A DNA stretch of 64,000 nucleotides. It comes from Gracilimonas sp. GTDB taxonomy: Bacteria > Bacteroidota > Rhodothermia > Balneolales > Balneolaceae. The position numbers and the translations under genes were made by a program. The first letter of the stretch is position 1; each line of letters opens with the position of its first letter. A model generated the notes under the pieces. That model had not been told where the DNA came from. It searched no databases and saw nothing but the letters and a program-made list of their open reading frames with translations. The stretch is from positions 62,001-126,000 of the forward strand of contig JAKURD010000004.1 of the NCBI GenBank assembly GCA_022450045.1, given 5' to 3'. Of this stretch, positions 25,858 through 35,015 are shown in pieces.

Positions 25858-26862
25858 ATGAAGAGGCTATTCTTACTGGCAATAATTCTCATTTTGATGC
25901 CATTCTGGAATCTTTATGGCCAGGTTTTTAAAAAGATAGACACATTTGTTTTAGAGGAAACGGATGATGTTCTGTTGAGTGGAGATGTTCAAATTCAAAA
26001 CATTAGAAACGACATTATTCTGGTTGTTGATAAAGCTCAATCGCACGTGCTTATATATAACAGAAATGGAAAACTTTTATCTTTTTGGGGAAGAAAAGGA
26101 AACGGCCCCGGAGACTTAAATCAACCAACGTCGGCTTTAAAACTTCCAAATGGGAATATTTTGGTAACGGAATTTAATGGTCGGATTACCAGGTTTTCAC
26201 CCTCAGCGGAAGTAGTAGATATCGTATCAACAAAAGTAAACCGGCTCAATAAAAGTTTGCTCCTGCCAAATGGAAAAGTTCTTTTAACCGGCAATAACTA
26301 TACGGCAGAAGAGCACTATCTGCTTTACCTTTTTGATCCGGAAAATATGGTTGTAGATAAAGAGATCTTTCCGTTGCCTTTTGATCCAAAAGTGTATGCC
26401 ATGCAGCCATTAACATTGGCAGAATCCTCTTATGCTACAGTATGTGGAGATAAAATTATTGCGGCACACTCAATGCTGCCGGAACTTTTTTTCTTTGATT
26501 TTGAAGGAACTCAAATCGGCAACAAAACCATCGAATCAGAGTTGTTTTCAGTGATGGAGAAGGTAGAAAACGCAACCAACCCCAATGAAACGGTTAAAAA
26601 GTATGGAGCAGCGTCTTGGATATGGGGGTTGTATTGTATGGATAATGGCAATGCCGGCATTAAATTCATGAAAAATTTAACCGGAGAGGGAGGGAATCCG
26701 GTGAGCTTTATGTTGACTACGAATGGAGGAGAGTTATTAAAAGAATCATCGGATATACCGTTTATTTTGTTCAATGAGCATCAAACTGATACTCTTTATT
26801 CCCTAGATAGAGAAGCAGAAGTTCCTAATTCTTTTATTAAAATAGTTTTGAATAGAGATTAA
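25858..26862 (+). CDS. Secreted six-bladed beta-propeller protein
   Basis: A 334-residue protein with a signal peptide (MKRLFLLAIILILMPFWNLY, cleavage near YGQ) and repeats of the 6-bladed beta-propeller type: SHVLIYNRNGKLLSFWGRKG with GPGDLNQPTSALKLPNGNIL is a typical NHL-like blade, and later blades (KSLLLPNGKVLLTG, LYLFDPENM) repeat the strand-turn pattern. Relatives of the BF3164/6-bladed family are common in Bacteroidota; function is unknown. No lipobox is seen. Confidence 0.7.
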   Translation: MKRLFLLAIILILMPFWNLYGQVFKKIDTFVLEETDDVLLSGDVQIQNIRNDIILVVDKAQSHVLIYNRNGKLLSFWGRKGNGPGDLNQPTSALKLPNGNILVTEFNGRITRFSPSAEVVDIVSTKVNRLNKSLLLPNGKVLLTGNNYTAEEHYLLYLFDPENMVVDKEIFPLPFDPKVYAMQPLTLAESSYATVCGDKIIAAHSMLPELFFFDFEGTQIGNKTIESELFSVMEKVENATNPNETVKKYGAASWIWGLYCMDNGNAGIKFMKNLTGEGGNPVSFMLTTNGGELLKESSDIPFILFNEHQTDTLYSLDREAEVPNSFIKIVLNRD

Positions 26863-26869
26863 ACAGATT

Positions 26870-26916
26870 CTCAGAAGCCATTTAACATTTCCACATTTAA
26901 AATTCAGCATTACGTC
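26870..26916. repeat. Second copy of the AATGTTAAATG repeat
   Basis: TCAGAAGCCATTTAACATT (26874-26892) is an exact reverse complement of 25735-25753; the following TTTAAAATTCAGCATT resembles 45738-45752 in reverse. It sits between two converging genes and overlaps the usual place for a terminator. Confidence 0.6.
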
Positions 26917-26918
26917 GG

Positions 26919-27725
26919 CTACGCCGGCTGTAATTTTGTAAAACAAACAATACCCTTCACAAGTTGATCTTCCACTTCAAACCCGGCTTGATTAAAAAGC
27001 TTATTACTTTCATCCACTGTCCAGAAGTTGATGCCGCCGATAGCTACGGATTCCTGAAGCAATCGCCCATACCAGGCATCCGATTTAATGAGGTGCATCA
27101 TAAAGAATACACCGTCTTCATTTAATACCCGTTTGGCCTCATATAAAACCTTTAGCTCTTCGGTAAGCTCATTCAGGGTGCCACCCATTACAACGCCGTC
27201 AAAAGTGTTGGAAAAAAATGGTAATTGCCTCCCGTCTGCACGGATGAAAGTCATATCCGTTTCATCGGCTTCGGCTTTGAGGCGGGCCTCTTCAAGCATT
27301 TGGTAAGAGAAATCGAGCGCAACAATGTTGGCTTTCATTTGGGCAGCTTTTAGTGCCCGGCCATATAAAGCAGTTGAACATCCCAGATCTAAGTACCAGC
27401 CATTTTCTTTTGGGGCGGTCCAGTCAATGAGCAACTCATGCTCCTTTTCAATGGGAAACTCTTCCCCGGAAAGCAATGAGAGCGATCGCTTTCGCCAGAT
27501 GTCCTCATATATGGCTGCGGTGATCCTCCAGTGATTCGTGCTTTGAGCAATAGAGGTGAATTCAGGCTCTTTTCCTAAAAGATCGATGATGTTATTTTTA
27601 ACCTGGTACTCATCTCCTTCCTTCGAGCCAACGGTTCCATTGAACGGCATAGAAAGGGTGGAAATTTCATCGGGTATGGAGATCCCGGCTCGTTCATCTA
27701 TTGGAGAGCGTAATTCAAGCTTCAT
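26919..27725 (-). CDS. SAM-dependent methyltransferase, class I
   Basis: A 268-residue methyltransferase. The Rossmann core begins near residue 110 with motif I WYLDLGCSTALYGRAL; motif II is NIVALDFSYQMLEEA, motif III-like is MTFIRADGRQLPFFSNTFDG, and motif IV-like is VVMGGTLNEL. The first 60 residues form a separate N-terminal part (SMPFNGTVGSKEGDEYQVK) of unclear role. Such proteins often act on small molecules or lipids in this phylum. A TAACTTTG box on the minus strand lies 71 bases upstream. The substrate is unknown. Confidence 0.75.
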   Translation of the reverse strand: MKLELRSPIDERAGISIPDEISTLSMPFNGTVGSKEGDEYQVKNNIIDLLGKEPEFTSIAQSTNHWRITAAIYEDIWRKRSLSLLSGEEFPIEKEHELLIDWTAPKENGWYLDLGCSTALYGRALKAAQMKANIVALDFSYQMLEEARLKAEADETDMTFIRADGRQLPFFSNTFDGVVMGGTLNELTEELKVLYEAKRVLNEDGVFFMMHLIKSDAWYGRLLQESVAIGGINFWTVDESNKLFNQAGFEVEDQLVKGIVCFTKLQPA

Positions 27726-27795
27726 ATCTAATCATTGTTTTTTCGTGAATACGCTTAATTCCAGTCAGTGTTACAGCAGCTGGAAGTAACTTTTC

Positions 27796-27803
27796 CAAAG
27801 TTA
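27796..27803 (-). promoter_or_regulatory. -7 box TAACTTTG for the methyltransferase
   Basis: CAAAGTTA on the plus strand reads TAACTTTG on the minus strand, 71 bases before the methyltransferase start and just past the end of the SAM hydrolase gene. Confidence 0.4.
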
Positions 27804-27814
27804 GCTCGGGAAAC

Positions 27815-28603
27815 CTACTTCTGTAACACGATGGAGATCTGCGCGCCTTTATGAACACTTAACATGCGGCCGGCATTTCCTTTGTTAATACCAATTTCCA
27901 GCATGCCTGAACTTCCTATAAAAGCTGCCGGTTCGCCTTCTTCCACGTCGCCAAAAGTGGTTACAATCTTATTGAGCATGGTATTTCCAACATAGATCTT
28001 AACGTTTTTGCGCTTAAGGTGGTCATCAATGAGCTCTTTAGAAATATTCGTTATCAAATTCCCGAAGCGGTCGATGTGAACTACCCAACCCTGTAGCCCG
28101 TCTTTATCGGCAATGGGAACAGCCCAATGGTAGGTAACGAGCTCGTCGATAGGTTCGCCAATGTCTTGAAGCAATACGCCATTACTGATATGAGCAGCAA
28201 CAGGCGCAAAAATATCACGCCCGTGAAAAGTTTTGGAAACCCCTTCCCGCCAGAAGTTTGAGTTGTTCAGTTTGTAAGCTTTATAATCGAATTCATTAAA
28301 GAAGAGGGAAAAAATACCATTATCGGGCCCCACAAAATATTGATCCTTCACTTTTAGGGCTACCGGATGACGTGAGGTTCCGACACCGGGATCTACCACA
28401 ACTAAATGCACGGTATCCGGAGGATAAAGAAAAGCGGTGTTTCGGACTACCCATGCACCGGCCATAATATCTTGGGGTGGAATCTCATGGGAAACGTCAA
28501 CGAAGCGGGCATTGGGAGCAATTCCCAGCATGATCGCCTTCATGGCACTCACGTAATGGTCTTGTAATCCGAAATCTGTTGTAAGAGTAATTAGTTGACT
28601 CAT
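27815..28603 (-). CDS. SAM hydrolase / SAM-hydroxide adenosyltransferase (DUF62 family)
   Basis: A 262-residue protein of the SAM hydroxide adenosyltransferase family, which splits S-adenosylmethionine to adenosine and methionine. The N-terminus LITLTTDFGLQDHYVSAMKA holds the conserved Asp-Phe-Gly-x-x-Asp, HLVVVDPGVGTSRHPV is the signature, VGPDNGIFS holds further active-site residues, and NLITNISKELI closes the fold. The ATG at 28603 shares one base with the dnaN stop (TGATG), so translation is coupled; the TTG at 28606 is less likely. A link with DNA replication is positional only. Confidence 0.88.
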   Translation of the reverse strand: MSQLITLTTDFGLQDHYVSAMKAIMLGIAPNARFVDVSHEIPPQDIMAGAWVVRNTAFLYPPDTVHLVVVDPGVGTSRHPVALKVKDQYFVGPDNGIFSLFFNEFDYKAYKLNNSNFWREGVSKTFHGRDIFAPVAAHISNGVLLQDIGEPIDELVTYHWAVPIADKDGLQGWVVHIDRFGNLITNISKELIDDHLKRKNVKIYVGNTMLNKIVTTFGDVEEGEPAAFIGSSGMLEIGINKGNAGRMLSVHKGAQISIVLQK

Positions 28604-29718
28604 CAAGCATAGCTGTTGAGCATAACCGGCATAACCAGCATCAGGGTGTCTTCGTTATCATCTTTGTTGGAAGGCTTCACAATACCGGCGCGATTTGGGG
28701 AAGAAAACTCGAAGGTCACTTCATCATCATCAATATTGCTGAGCACATCACCCAGATATTTGGCATTGAAACCGATCTCCATTTCTTCATTTGAATATTC
28801 ACATTCGATGGTTTCTTTAGCCTCGCTGCTCATATCAAGATCTTCGGCTCGAATGGTCAGTTTATCTGAGCCCAGCTGGAGCCGAATTTGCCGGGTGGTA
28901 GTACTTGAGAAAATAGCTACACGCTTTACCGTTGAAAGCATCTGGTCCTTGCTAATGGTAAGAAACTTGTCGTTATCACGCGGGATAACAGAATCATAAT
29001 TCGGGTATTGCTCGTTGATCAGGCGGGTGATCACGATGGTGTTCTCACTTTTGAAACGGGCATGATCTTCGGTTACAGTGAGGTCACATTTTTCTCCGTC
29101 AATGGTTTTTTGTATGAGACTGAGGGCTTTATCAGGAACAATGAAATCCACTTCTTTATCGGAATTGATCTCGCTGTTCGTATATTTGACCAAACGGTGG
29201 CCGTCGGTTGCAACAAATTTGCTTTCATCGGTTCCGATCTGAAAGTAGACCCCCATCATGGCAGGACGAAGATCATCACTTGAAACCGCAAAAAGTGTTT
29301 TGTGGATGGCGTTATTCATCAGCTCAGTAGTAGTACTGATGCTGGTTCCGTCATTTAGGTTCGGTACTTCCGGAAATTCATCGGCATCATCCCCAACCAG
29401 CTTATAGTTTCCTTTGTCAGTACGGAAGTTGATATTCTTGCGGTCATCCACATCAAAGAATACCGGTATGTTTGGAAGTTGACGCAGAGTCTCCAATAAA
29501 CGCCGGGCAGGGATGGCAACCGCTCCTTCTTCTTCAATATCAGCTTTAATATACTCGATGATAGAAATTTCGAGGTCGGTTGCAGTCAATTTCAGTTTGC
29601 CATCTTCACATTCAAAAAGAATAGTTTCAAGGATGGGAAGAGTGGCCTTGGACGGCACGGCTCCAATCACGGCCGAAAGCCCTTTATTAAGTTCATTGCT
29701 CGATACAGAAAATTTCAT
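28603..29718 (-). CDS. dnaN: DNA polymerase III beta subunit (sliding clamp)
   Basis: A 371-residue clamp with the usual three repeats of the clamp fold: MKFSVSSNELNKGLSAV start, VAIPARRLLETLRQLP, then DLRPAMMGVYFQ and FVATDGHRLVKY in the middle domain, and ending in the conserved LMLVMPVMLNSYA (usually MPMR/MPVRL). It tethers polymerase III to DNA. The C-terminal MLN replaces the MRL seen in many clamps. No dnaA is adjacent in the window, so origin proximity is not shown. Confidence 0.95.
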   Translation of the reverse strand: MKFSVSSNELNKGLSAVIGAVPSKATLPILETILFECEDGKLKLTATDLEISIIEYIKADIEEEGAVAIPARRLLETLRQLPNIPVFFDVDDRKNINFRTDKGNYKLVGDDADEFPEVPNLNDGTSISTTTELMNNAIHKTLFAVSSDDLRPAMMGVYFQIGTDESKFVATDGHRLVKYTNSEINSDKEVDFIVPDKALSLIQKTIDGEKCDLTVTEDHARFKSENTIVITRLINEQYPNYDSVIPRDNDKFLTISKDQMLSTVKRVAIFSSTTTRQIRLQLGSDKLTIRAEDLDMSSEAKETIECEYSNEEMEIGFNAKYLGDVLSNIDDDEVTFEFSSPNRAGIVKPSNKDDNEDTLMLVMPVMLNSYA

Positions 29719-29905
29719 ACATTCATTATTTAAAAAGGTTAAAGGGCATTATTTACCCACAGTTGCCCTTTCTATAGAGTGTCCTTATACTAAGAAATAC
29801 TGGCTCTCTCTGCAACCACAGAAAGAGTAATTTTCAACGCAAACAAGTCCCGGAATATATCGTTTAAGCGCTACAGTAACCTTTTAATTTTTATTATTTT
29901 TGTTG

Positions 29906-30127
29906 ATGTACCGCTTCCTTTCAGCGCTTTTGGTGGCTGGCTTATTTCCCCTGCTCAGTCGGCACAGGTAACATATAGTACCGATTTTTTGAGTACCGGC
30001 AGCGGTGCACTTGCCTTGAGAATGGGAAGTGCCTAAACTGCTTTGACTAACGATGTTACCGCAGCATTCTGGAACGTGGCCGGACTTGCTGAGGTAAAAA
30101 ACACAACTTTTATAGATGCATTTCGAG
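29906..30127 (+). pseudogene. Decayed PorV-like outer-membrane protein, N-terminal remnant
   Basis: Translation from ATG 29906 gives a signal peptide (MYRFLSALLVAGL) that runs into a stop. In another frame the text continues as PAQSAQVTYSTDFLSTGSG, ALALRMGSA, a TAA stop, then TALTNDVTAAFWNVAGLAEV. This closely resembles the start of PorV/UPF0164-type barrels (typically ALGMGGAYVAL-DD--A-YWNPAGLA). It thus carries a frameshift, an in-frame stop in place of a Tyr codon, and loss of the rest of the gene after about 75 codons. The family call is by motif memory. Confidence 0.75.
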
Positions 30128-30132
30128 CGATT

Positions 30133-30202
30133 CAGTGTGATAGCGTTACGGTGTTATAGTTTTTACCTTATAACACCGCAACACTTAAACACAATCGCAC
30201 TG
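30133..30202. repeat. Nested hairpin between the PorV remnant and miaA
   Basis: An inner perfect 10-bp stem CGGTGTTATA/TATAACACCG (30149-30158/30169-30178) lies inside an outer stem CAGTGTGAT/ATCGCACTG (30133-30141/30194-30202) with one G-U pair. It may end the remnant's transcript or be a repeat; it precedes miaA by 21 bases. Confidence 0.65.
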
Positions 30203-30222
30203 TAACACTAAAACCTTTCATT

Positions 30223-31143
30223 TTGCGCATCATTATTTTAGGCCCAACGGCTTCCGGTAAAACCGAGCTTTCTCTGCAGCTTGCGGAAGAACTTGGCACA
30301 GCTATAATTTCTGCCGATTCCCGCCAATGCTATAAACACACTGATATAGGCACGGCCAAGCCATCATTTCGTGAATTAGAAAGAGTTCAGCATTACAATA
30401 TTTCTTTGCTGGAACTGAAAGAAGATGATAATGCCATGAGTTTTCAGCGGCGGGCTAAAAAGTGGGAGGAAGAAGTTCAGAAGAAATCTGATCATGTAAT
30501 TTATGTGGGCGGAAGTACGCTGCATATCCAAAGCCTAATTCAGCCGTTCAATGAAATGCCGGAGGCGGATGAGGAGAACATCAAAAAGCTGGAAAAACGG
30601 ATCGAGGAAGAAGGGCTGGAATCATTATATGACATGGTGAAAGAAGTAGACCCAGAATACTTGGAGAAAATGGATGGAATGAATCGGCAGCGCATTATCC
30701 GGGCGTTGGATGTTTGGATGCAAACCGGACAGCCATTCAGCAGTTTCCATCACCGGGGTGAAATTCAACCCGATGAAAACACCGTTGTATTTGGATTAAA
30801 GTGGCCGCGACAAAAATTGTATGATCGCATCAATCGGCGTGTTGACCAGATGATGGAACATGGGTTGGTTGATGAGGTTAAAGCTATTTTGGGTGAGGGA
30901 CATTCTAAAGAGCTTCAATCATTGAATACGGTAGGCTATCAGGAGATCATTAAATACCTGGATGGAGAATGGTCGCTTGAGAAAGCGAAAGAAAAGATCA
31001 AAACCAGCACCCGCCGTTATGCTAAACGCCAAATAACATGGTACAAGCGATGGGATTTTGTTCAATGGCTGAATGCGGATGAGATGAGTGTGGAAGATAT
31101 GAAAGAAGAGGTTCTGACTCCTGTATTCTCAAAGAGAAGTTAG
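30223..31143 (+). CDS. miaA: tRNA dimethylallyltransferase
   Basis: A 306-residue enzyme that adds the dimethylallyl group to A37 of tRNAs reading UNN codons. The P-loop GPTASGKTELS is at residues 7-14, followed by ISADSRQCYK (substrate Asp/Ser-Arg), HYNISLLEL, MNRQRIIRALDVW and TRRYAKRQITWYKR. The start is a TTG: no ATG lies before the P-loop, and beginning later would remove it. The nested hairpin lies immediately upstream. Length is normal. Confidence 0.93.
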   Translation: MRIIILGPTASGKTELSLQLAEELGTAIISADSRQCYKHTDIGTAKPSFRELERVQHYNISLLELKEDDNAMSFQRRAKKWEEEVQKKSDHVIYVGGSTLHIQSLIQPFNEMPEADEENIKKLEKRIEEEGLESLYDMVKEVDPEYLEKMDGMNRQRIIRALDVWMQTGQPFSSFHHRGEIQPDENTVVFGLKWPRQKLYDRINRRVDQMMEHGLVDEVKAILGEGHSKELQSLNTVGYQEIIKYLDGEWSLEKAKEKIKTSTRRYAKRQITWYKRWDFVQWLNADEMSVEDMKEEVLTPVFSKRS

Positions 31144-31163
31144 CAGCTAAGTTACAGAAAGGT

Positions 31164-31171
31164 TAACTTTG
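31164..31171 (+). promoter_or_regulatory. -7 box TAACTTTG before purS
   Basis: TAACTTTG lies 26 bases before the purS start and would drive the purS-clpS-purQ-lptB-rhodanese run. Confidence 0.5.
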
Positions 31172-31197
31172 ACATTCACTTAAAACGAAGCCCAAAT

Positions 31198-31443
31198 ATG
31201 TACAAAGCGAAAGTTAACGTGACGCTCCGTCCGTCGATTTTAGACCCTAAAGGAAAAGCCGCTCATCATGCCCTGCAAAATCTTGGACTGAATGAAGTTC
31301 AGCAGGTTCGTATCGGAAAATTTATTGAGCTTGATGTGGATGCCAAAGATGAAGCTGCAGCCAAAGAAATTGTGGAATCTGCCTGCACTCAACTCCTGGC
31401 AAATGAAGTAATGGAAGATTTTGAAATAGAGATAGAATCTTAA
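31198..31443 (+). CDS. purS: Phosphoribosylformylglycinamidine synthase subunit PurS
   Basis: An 81-residue subunit that bridges PurL and PurQ in step four of purine synthesis. The sequence YKAKVNVTLRPSILDPKGKA, then LGLNEVQQVRIGKFIEL and ESACTQLLANEVMEDFEI matches the family throughout. It is encoded just before clpS and purQ. The small-PurL partner gene is not in the window. Confidence 0.94.
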   Translation: MYKAKVNVTLRPSILDPKGKAAHHALQNLGLNEVQQVRIGKFIELDVDAKDEAAAKEIVESACTQLLANEVMEDFEIEIES

Positions 31444-31446
31444 TTC

Positions 31447-31776
31447 ATGGCGCTCCTTATTTTTAATATCAGAGAAATTTTATTATCAGAAGAAGGAGTA
31501 GAATACACCACTGAAACGAAAACGGAGGAGGAAGTCGAGGATTCGGTTACCACCCCCTGGCGACTCATTCTCTATGATGATGACATTCATACCTTTGACG
31601 AAGTGATCTCACAATTAATGAAAGCTACCGGGTGCAGTCTTTCCGAAGCGGAAGATAAAACCTGGAAGGTTCACAACGAAGGTAAAGCGCCTGTTCATGA
31701 AGGCGAATTTGAGGAATGCCTGCGCATAGACGGCGTACTTAAAGAAATTCAACTTGTTACTGAAATAAAAGGATAG
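31447..31776 (+). CDS. clpS: ClpS-type protease adaptor
   Basis: A 109-residue protein. After a variable acidic leader (1-37), residues about 38-105 match Clp[21 protein letters not shown] (the N-D-D/D-x-H substrate-contact region), [23 protein letters not shown] (long helix and turn) and [18 protein letters not shown]. ClpS hands N-degron substrates to ClpAP. It is encoded between purS and purQ with 3- and 4-base gaps, an unusual place. The first 10 residues are hydrophobic ([12 protein letters not shown]) but not a clear signal. Confidence 0.88.
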   Translation: MALLIFNIREILLSEEGVEYTTETKTEEEVEDSVTTPWRLILYDDDIHTFDEVISQLMKATGCSLSEAEDKTWKVHNEGKAPVHEGEFEECLRIDGVLKEIQLVTEIKG

Positions 31777-31780
31777 AACA

Positions 31781-32479
31781 ATGGCCACATTTGGTGTAGT
31801 AGTATTTCCAGGATCCAATTGCGATCACGATGCATACCATGCCATGAAGCACGTGATGAACTCGGACGTAAAATTTCTATGGCATAAAGAGACCGATCTC
31901 TCCGGGATCGATTTTTTGATTGTTCCAGGCGGGTTTTCCTATGGTGATTATCTTCGATCAGGAGCTATTGCCCGCTTCTCACCAATAATGCAAGAGGTCG
32001 TGAAGTTTGCTGAAAAAGGCGGACCGGTGATGGGCATCTGTAATGGGTTTCAAATTTTGCTGGAAGCCGGACTTATCCCCGGTGCGATGATGCATAACGA
32101 AAAGCTGAAATTCGTTTGCAAGAATGTATTCATCCGAACCGAGTCCACCGATAGCATTTTTACTTCTGAATTGGAAAAAGGACAAGTATTGGATATCCCC
32201 GTCTCTCATGGTGAAGGAAATTATTTTATTGATGATGACGGTCTTAAGTCACTACAGGACAATGATCAAGTGCTGTTCCGCTATTGCGATGCAAAAGGGA
32301 AATTAACAAAGGAAGCTAACTTTAATGGGTCCATCGATCATATTGCTGGAATTTGTAATGAAGGGAGAAATGTTCTTGGCATGATGCCCCATCCCGAACG
32401 AGCCATGGAAAAATTATTGGGATCTGTGGATGGAAAACCGATCTTCGAGTCGATCCTTCATTCACTTTCAGCAGCTTAA
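31781..32479 (+). CDS. purQ: Phosphoribosylformylglycinamidine synthase glutaminase subunit PurQ
   Basis: A 232-residue class I glutamine amidotransferase delivering ammonia to PurL. The nucleophile is Cys87 in [11 protein letters not shown]; the triad His and Glu are in [10 protein letters not shown] near the C-terminus. [13 protein letters not shown] and [18 protein letters not shown] are PurQ-specific. Length is normal. Co-transcribed with purS. Confidence 0.96.
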   Translation: MATFGVVVFPGSNCDHDAYHAMKHVMNSDVKFLWHKETDLSGIDFLIVPGGFSYGDYLRSGAIARFSPIMQEVVKFAEKGGPVMGICNGFQILLEAGLIPGAMMHNEKLKFVCKNVFIRTESTDSIFTSELEKGQVLDIPVSHGEGNYFIDDDGLKSLQDNDQVLFRYCDAKGKLTKEANFNGSIDHIAGICNEGRNVLGMMPHPERAMEKLLGSVDGKPIFESILHSLSAA

Positions 32480-32488
32480 CGAATCTTC

Positions 32489-33250
32489 ATGAGTACAGAA
32501 ACCCAGCCGGAATTAATGTTGCATAGCGAGGGCTTGGTTAAGCGCTACAGCAGACGTACGGTTGTGGATGATGTGTCGATCAATGTGAAGCAGGGTGAAG
32601 TGGTTGGATTGCTCGGCCCTAATGGTGCCGGCAAAACAACGACTTTTTATATGATGGTTGGTCTTGTTCGTCCCAATGCCGGAAAGATCTACTTGAATGA
32701 CAAGAATCTAACTCGTGAGCCCATGTATAAACGAGCGAGAATGGGTATAGGTTATCTTGCCCAGGAAGCCAGTGTATTTCGTAATCTCACCGTTAGGGAA
32801 AACCTTGAGTCGGTGCTTCAATTCCTAAACATTCCCCAAAAGGAGATCGATCTTAAAGTGGATAAACTGATCGAAGAGTTTGGCCTTCATAAAGTAGTAA
32901 GCAGTAAAGGATATAGCCTTTCGGGCGGCGAACGAAGAAGAACAGAAATCGCGCGAGCGTTAGTTACGGATCCGAAATTTATTTTATTGGATGAACCTTT
33001 TGCCGGTGTAGATCCGATCGCTGTTGAAGATATTCAGGAGATTGTTTCAGGATTAAGGCATCAAAATATAGGAATCCTGATTACTGATCATAATGTGCAT
33101 GAAACGTTAGCCATCACTGACCGGGCTTATTTAATGTTCGAAGGAAAAATATTGATGGAAGGCTCAGCTGATGTGCTTGCCGAAGACGAAAAGGCAAAAC
33201 AGCTGTATTTGGGAAAACAGTTTAAATTAGACCGCTACACTTCAGATTAA
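32489..33250 (+). CDS. lptB: LPS export ABC transporter ATPase LptB
   Basis: A 253-residue ABC ATPase that powers lipopolysaccharide extraction with LptFG. Walker A is GPNGAGKTT (43-51), the Q-loop segment is [16 protein letters not shown], the signature is [15 protein letters not shown], Walker B is [16 protein letters not shown] and the switch His is in [25 protein letters not shown] and the DPIAVEDIQ stretch single out LptB from other ATPases. It is encoded 9 bases after purQ; the other lpt genes are not here. Confidence 0.93.
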   Translation: MSTETQPELMLHSEGLVKRYSRRTVVDDVSINVKQGEVVGLLGPNGAGKTTTFYMMVGLVRPNAGKIYLNDKNLTREPMYKRARMGIGYLAQEASVFRNLTVRENLESVLQFLNIPQKEIDLKVDKLIEEFGLHKVVSSKGYSLSGGERRRTEIARALVTDPKFILLDEPFAGVDPIAVEDIQEIVSGLRHQNIGILITDHNVHETLAITDRAYLMFEGKILMEGSADVLAEDEKAKQLYLGKQFKLDRYTSD

Positions 33251-33267
33251 TAATAAGATCCGATCCT

Positions 33268-33588
33268 ATGGAAACCATTACCGTTCATGATTTAAAGAAG
33301 AGAAAAGAAAACGGAGCCTCTTTTTTCTTGCTTGATGTAAGAGAGTACCACGAATACTTAGTTTCAAATATTGAGGGCCATCATATTCCCTATAATGACC
33401 TGGAAAGCCGTTTAGGTGAAGTTGATATGCATAAAGATAAAGATGTGGTAGTAATGTGCCGCTCCGGGAATACAAGTAAAGATGCAGCAAAGATCCTGAT
33501 CGATTCCGGATTTGAGAACGTTTTCAGTTTAGAGGGTGGAATGAAAAAATGGGCGAAGGAAATTGACCCCTCACTTCCGGTAATTTAG
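33268..33588 (+). CDS. Single-domain rhodanese sulfurtransferase
   Basis: A 106-residue rhodanese domain. The catalytic Cys64 lies in VVVMCRSGNTSKDA, a six-residue active loop typical of sulfurtransferases, and the domain ends with FENVFSLEGGMKKWAKE. No signal peptide is seen. It follows lptB by 17 bases. The sulfur acceptor is unknown. Confidence 0.88.
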   Translation: METITVHDLKKRKENGASFFLLDVREYHEYLVSNIEGHHIPYNDLESRLGEVDMHKDKDVVVMCRSGNTSKDAAKILIDSGFENVFSLEGGMKKWAKEIDPSLPVI

Positions 33589-33631
33589 GAGACTCCAAGG
33601 GGCAAGAGTAGTTTTTCGGCACCAAAAATGT

Positions 33632-34849
33632 TTATGCTAAAGCAGCGATCTGGTTCAGAAGCTCTTGGTTGCTATCTGTATTCTTCAGTACCTTAAGAAG
33701 GCCAAGCATAGACTCTTTTGGTGATTTTTTGAGCAGATACCTTCTTACCATATTTCGCTCTTCCAGGGAATCGGTGATAAATTTATGCTCATTCCTTGTG
33801 CCTGAAGCTGCGATATTTATAGCCGGGTAAATACGATCATTGGCTAACTCGCGATCCAGCACCAGTTCCATATTTCCGGTTCCCTTGAACTCTTCAAAGA
33901 TAAGGTCATCCATTCTGGAATTGGTTTCGATCAAGCAGGTAGCAATTATAGTAAGTGAGCCGCCCCCTTCAATTTTACGGGCGGAACCAAAGATCTTTTT
34001 AGGAATCTCAAGAGCACGGATATCCAACCCCCCGGAAAGCGTCCGCCCGCTATTTGTTTGAATGGCATTATAAGCACGGCCTAAACGAGTGAGTGAGTCA
34101 ATTAACAATACAGCATCCTCTCCCATTTCTGCTTTTCTCTTGGCATATCCTAAGGCCATTTCTGTAATTCGAATATGGCTTTGGGTTTGTTTATCGTTTG
34201 AGGAAGCAAATACTTCTGCTTGGGTTGTACGAATAAAGTCAGTGACTTCTTCCGGTCGTTCATCAACTAAAAGAACGCTAACGTGCACATTGTCGTAGTT
34301 GTCAGTAAGTGATTTGGCGATTTTTTTAAGCAGTACCGTTTTACCGGTTCGGGGAGGGGCTACTATAAGCGCTCGTTGTCCTTTTCCGATGGGTGCTACA
34401 AGGTCCATAACGCGCATTTCCACGTCATCTGCATTAAAGCCAAGTTTGAGCCAGTCTATCGGCATGATCGGTGTTTGGCGTTCAAACCGGCTAGACTTGG
34501 TCCAGGCTTCAACCGGTCGTCCATTGATTACATCAACTGAGGAGGCGTGTTTATTACCTCGGTTGTCTTCTTCAAACTCACCTTCTAAAACAAGACCCGG
34601 ACGAAGATCCAGCTCTTTCACTTCTTCAGGTTTCAAGAAAGGGTCCTGGGGTTGGTATGAAAACTCATAATCAAGCTTGCGAATAAACCCCCACCCTTTT
34701 GAGTTAATCTCTAATACCCCGGCATAACGTCCGGCCACTCCCTGATTATTCTTCCAGTGAAACTTAGGAACGAAAACATTGCCGCTTTTATCATTGCGGT
34801 TGTTTCGCTTGTTTTTATTGCGATTCTTTTGATTCTTTTTACGTGCCAT
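33632..34849 (-). CDS. rho: Transcription termination factor Rho
   Basis: A 405-residue hexameric helicase. A basic, Asn/Lys-rich leader (1-35) replaces the usual N-terminal helix-bundle domain. The RNA-binding OSB fold is present (GVLEINSKGWGFIRK, then FLKPEEVKELDLRPG). Walker A is APPRTGKT (164-171), RPEEVTDF and GEDAVLLIDSLTRLGRAYN (Walker B) follow, and SGGLDIRALEIPKKIFG is the R-loop region. The Asn/Lys-rich N-terminal extension is a common variation in Bacteroidota. It converges with the rhodanese gene. Confidence 0.95.
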   Translation of the reverse strand: MARKKNQKNRNKNKRNNRNDKSGNVFVPKFHWKNNQGVAGRYAGVLEINSKGWGFIRKLDYEFSYQPQDPFLKPEEVKELDLRPGLVLEGEFEEDNRGNKHASSVDVINGRPVEAWTKSSRFERQTPIMPIDWLKLGFNADDVEMRVMDLVAPIGKGQRALIVAPPRTGKTVLLKKIAKSLTDNYDNVHVSVLLVDERPEEVTDFIRTTQAEVFASSNDKQTQSHIRITEMALGYAKRKAEMGEDAVLLIDSLTRLGRAYNAIQTNSGRTLSGGLDIRALEIPKKIFGSARKIEGGGSLTIIATCLIETNSRMDDLIFEEFKGTGNMELVLDRELANDRIYPAINIAASGTRNEHKFITDSLEERNMVRRYLLKKSPKESMLGLLKVLKNTDSNQELLNQIAALA

Positions 34850-34933
34850 GTACTTGATGCGTGTTGTTTGATCCTTCTCTCGGTAATGAAAAGTGGAAAA
34901 CCAAATTTAAAGTGTATAGTAAGAGGAAGGAGG

Positions 34934-34965
34934 GAAAAAGAAGGTGCGGATTATTTCTCCGCACC
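34934..34965 (-). terminator. Terminator downstream of the TPR gene
   Basis: On the minus strand AGGTGCGG(A) pairs with TCCGCACCT around a short loop (34941-34965), followed by TCTTTTTCCC. It lies about 50 bases past the TPR gene stop and upstream of rho, so it separates the two. Confidence 0.75.
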
Positions 34966-35015
34966 TGCAAACTTATTGGATGAGAAAAGATACAAATGTT
35001 TTTATTGATACCAAA

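Noticed and set aside
28603..29718. dnaN as a marker for the replication origin
   Set aside because: No dnaA, DnaA-box cluster or gyrB lies nearby, so origin proximity is not supported.
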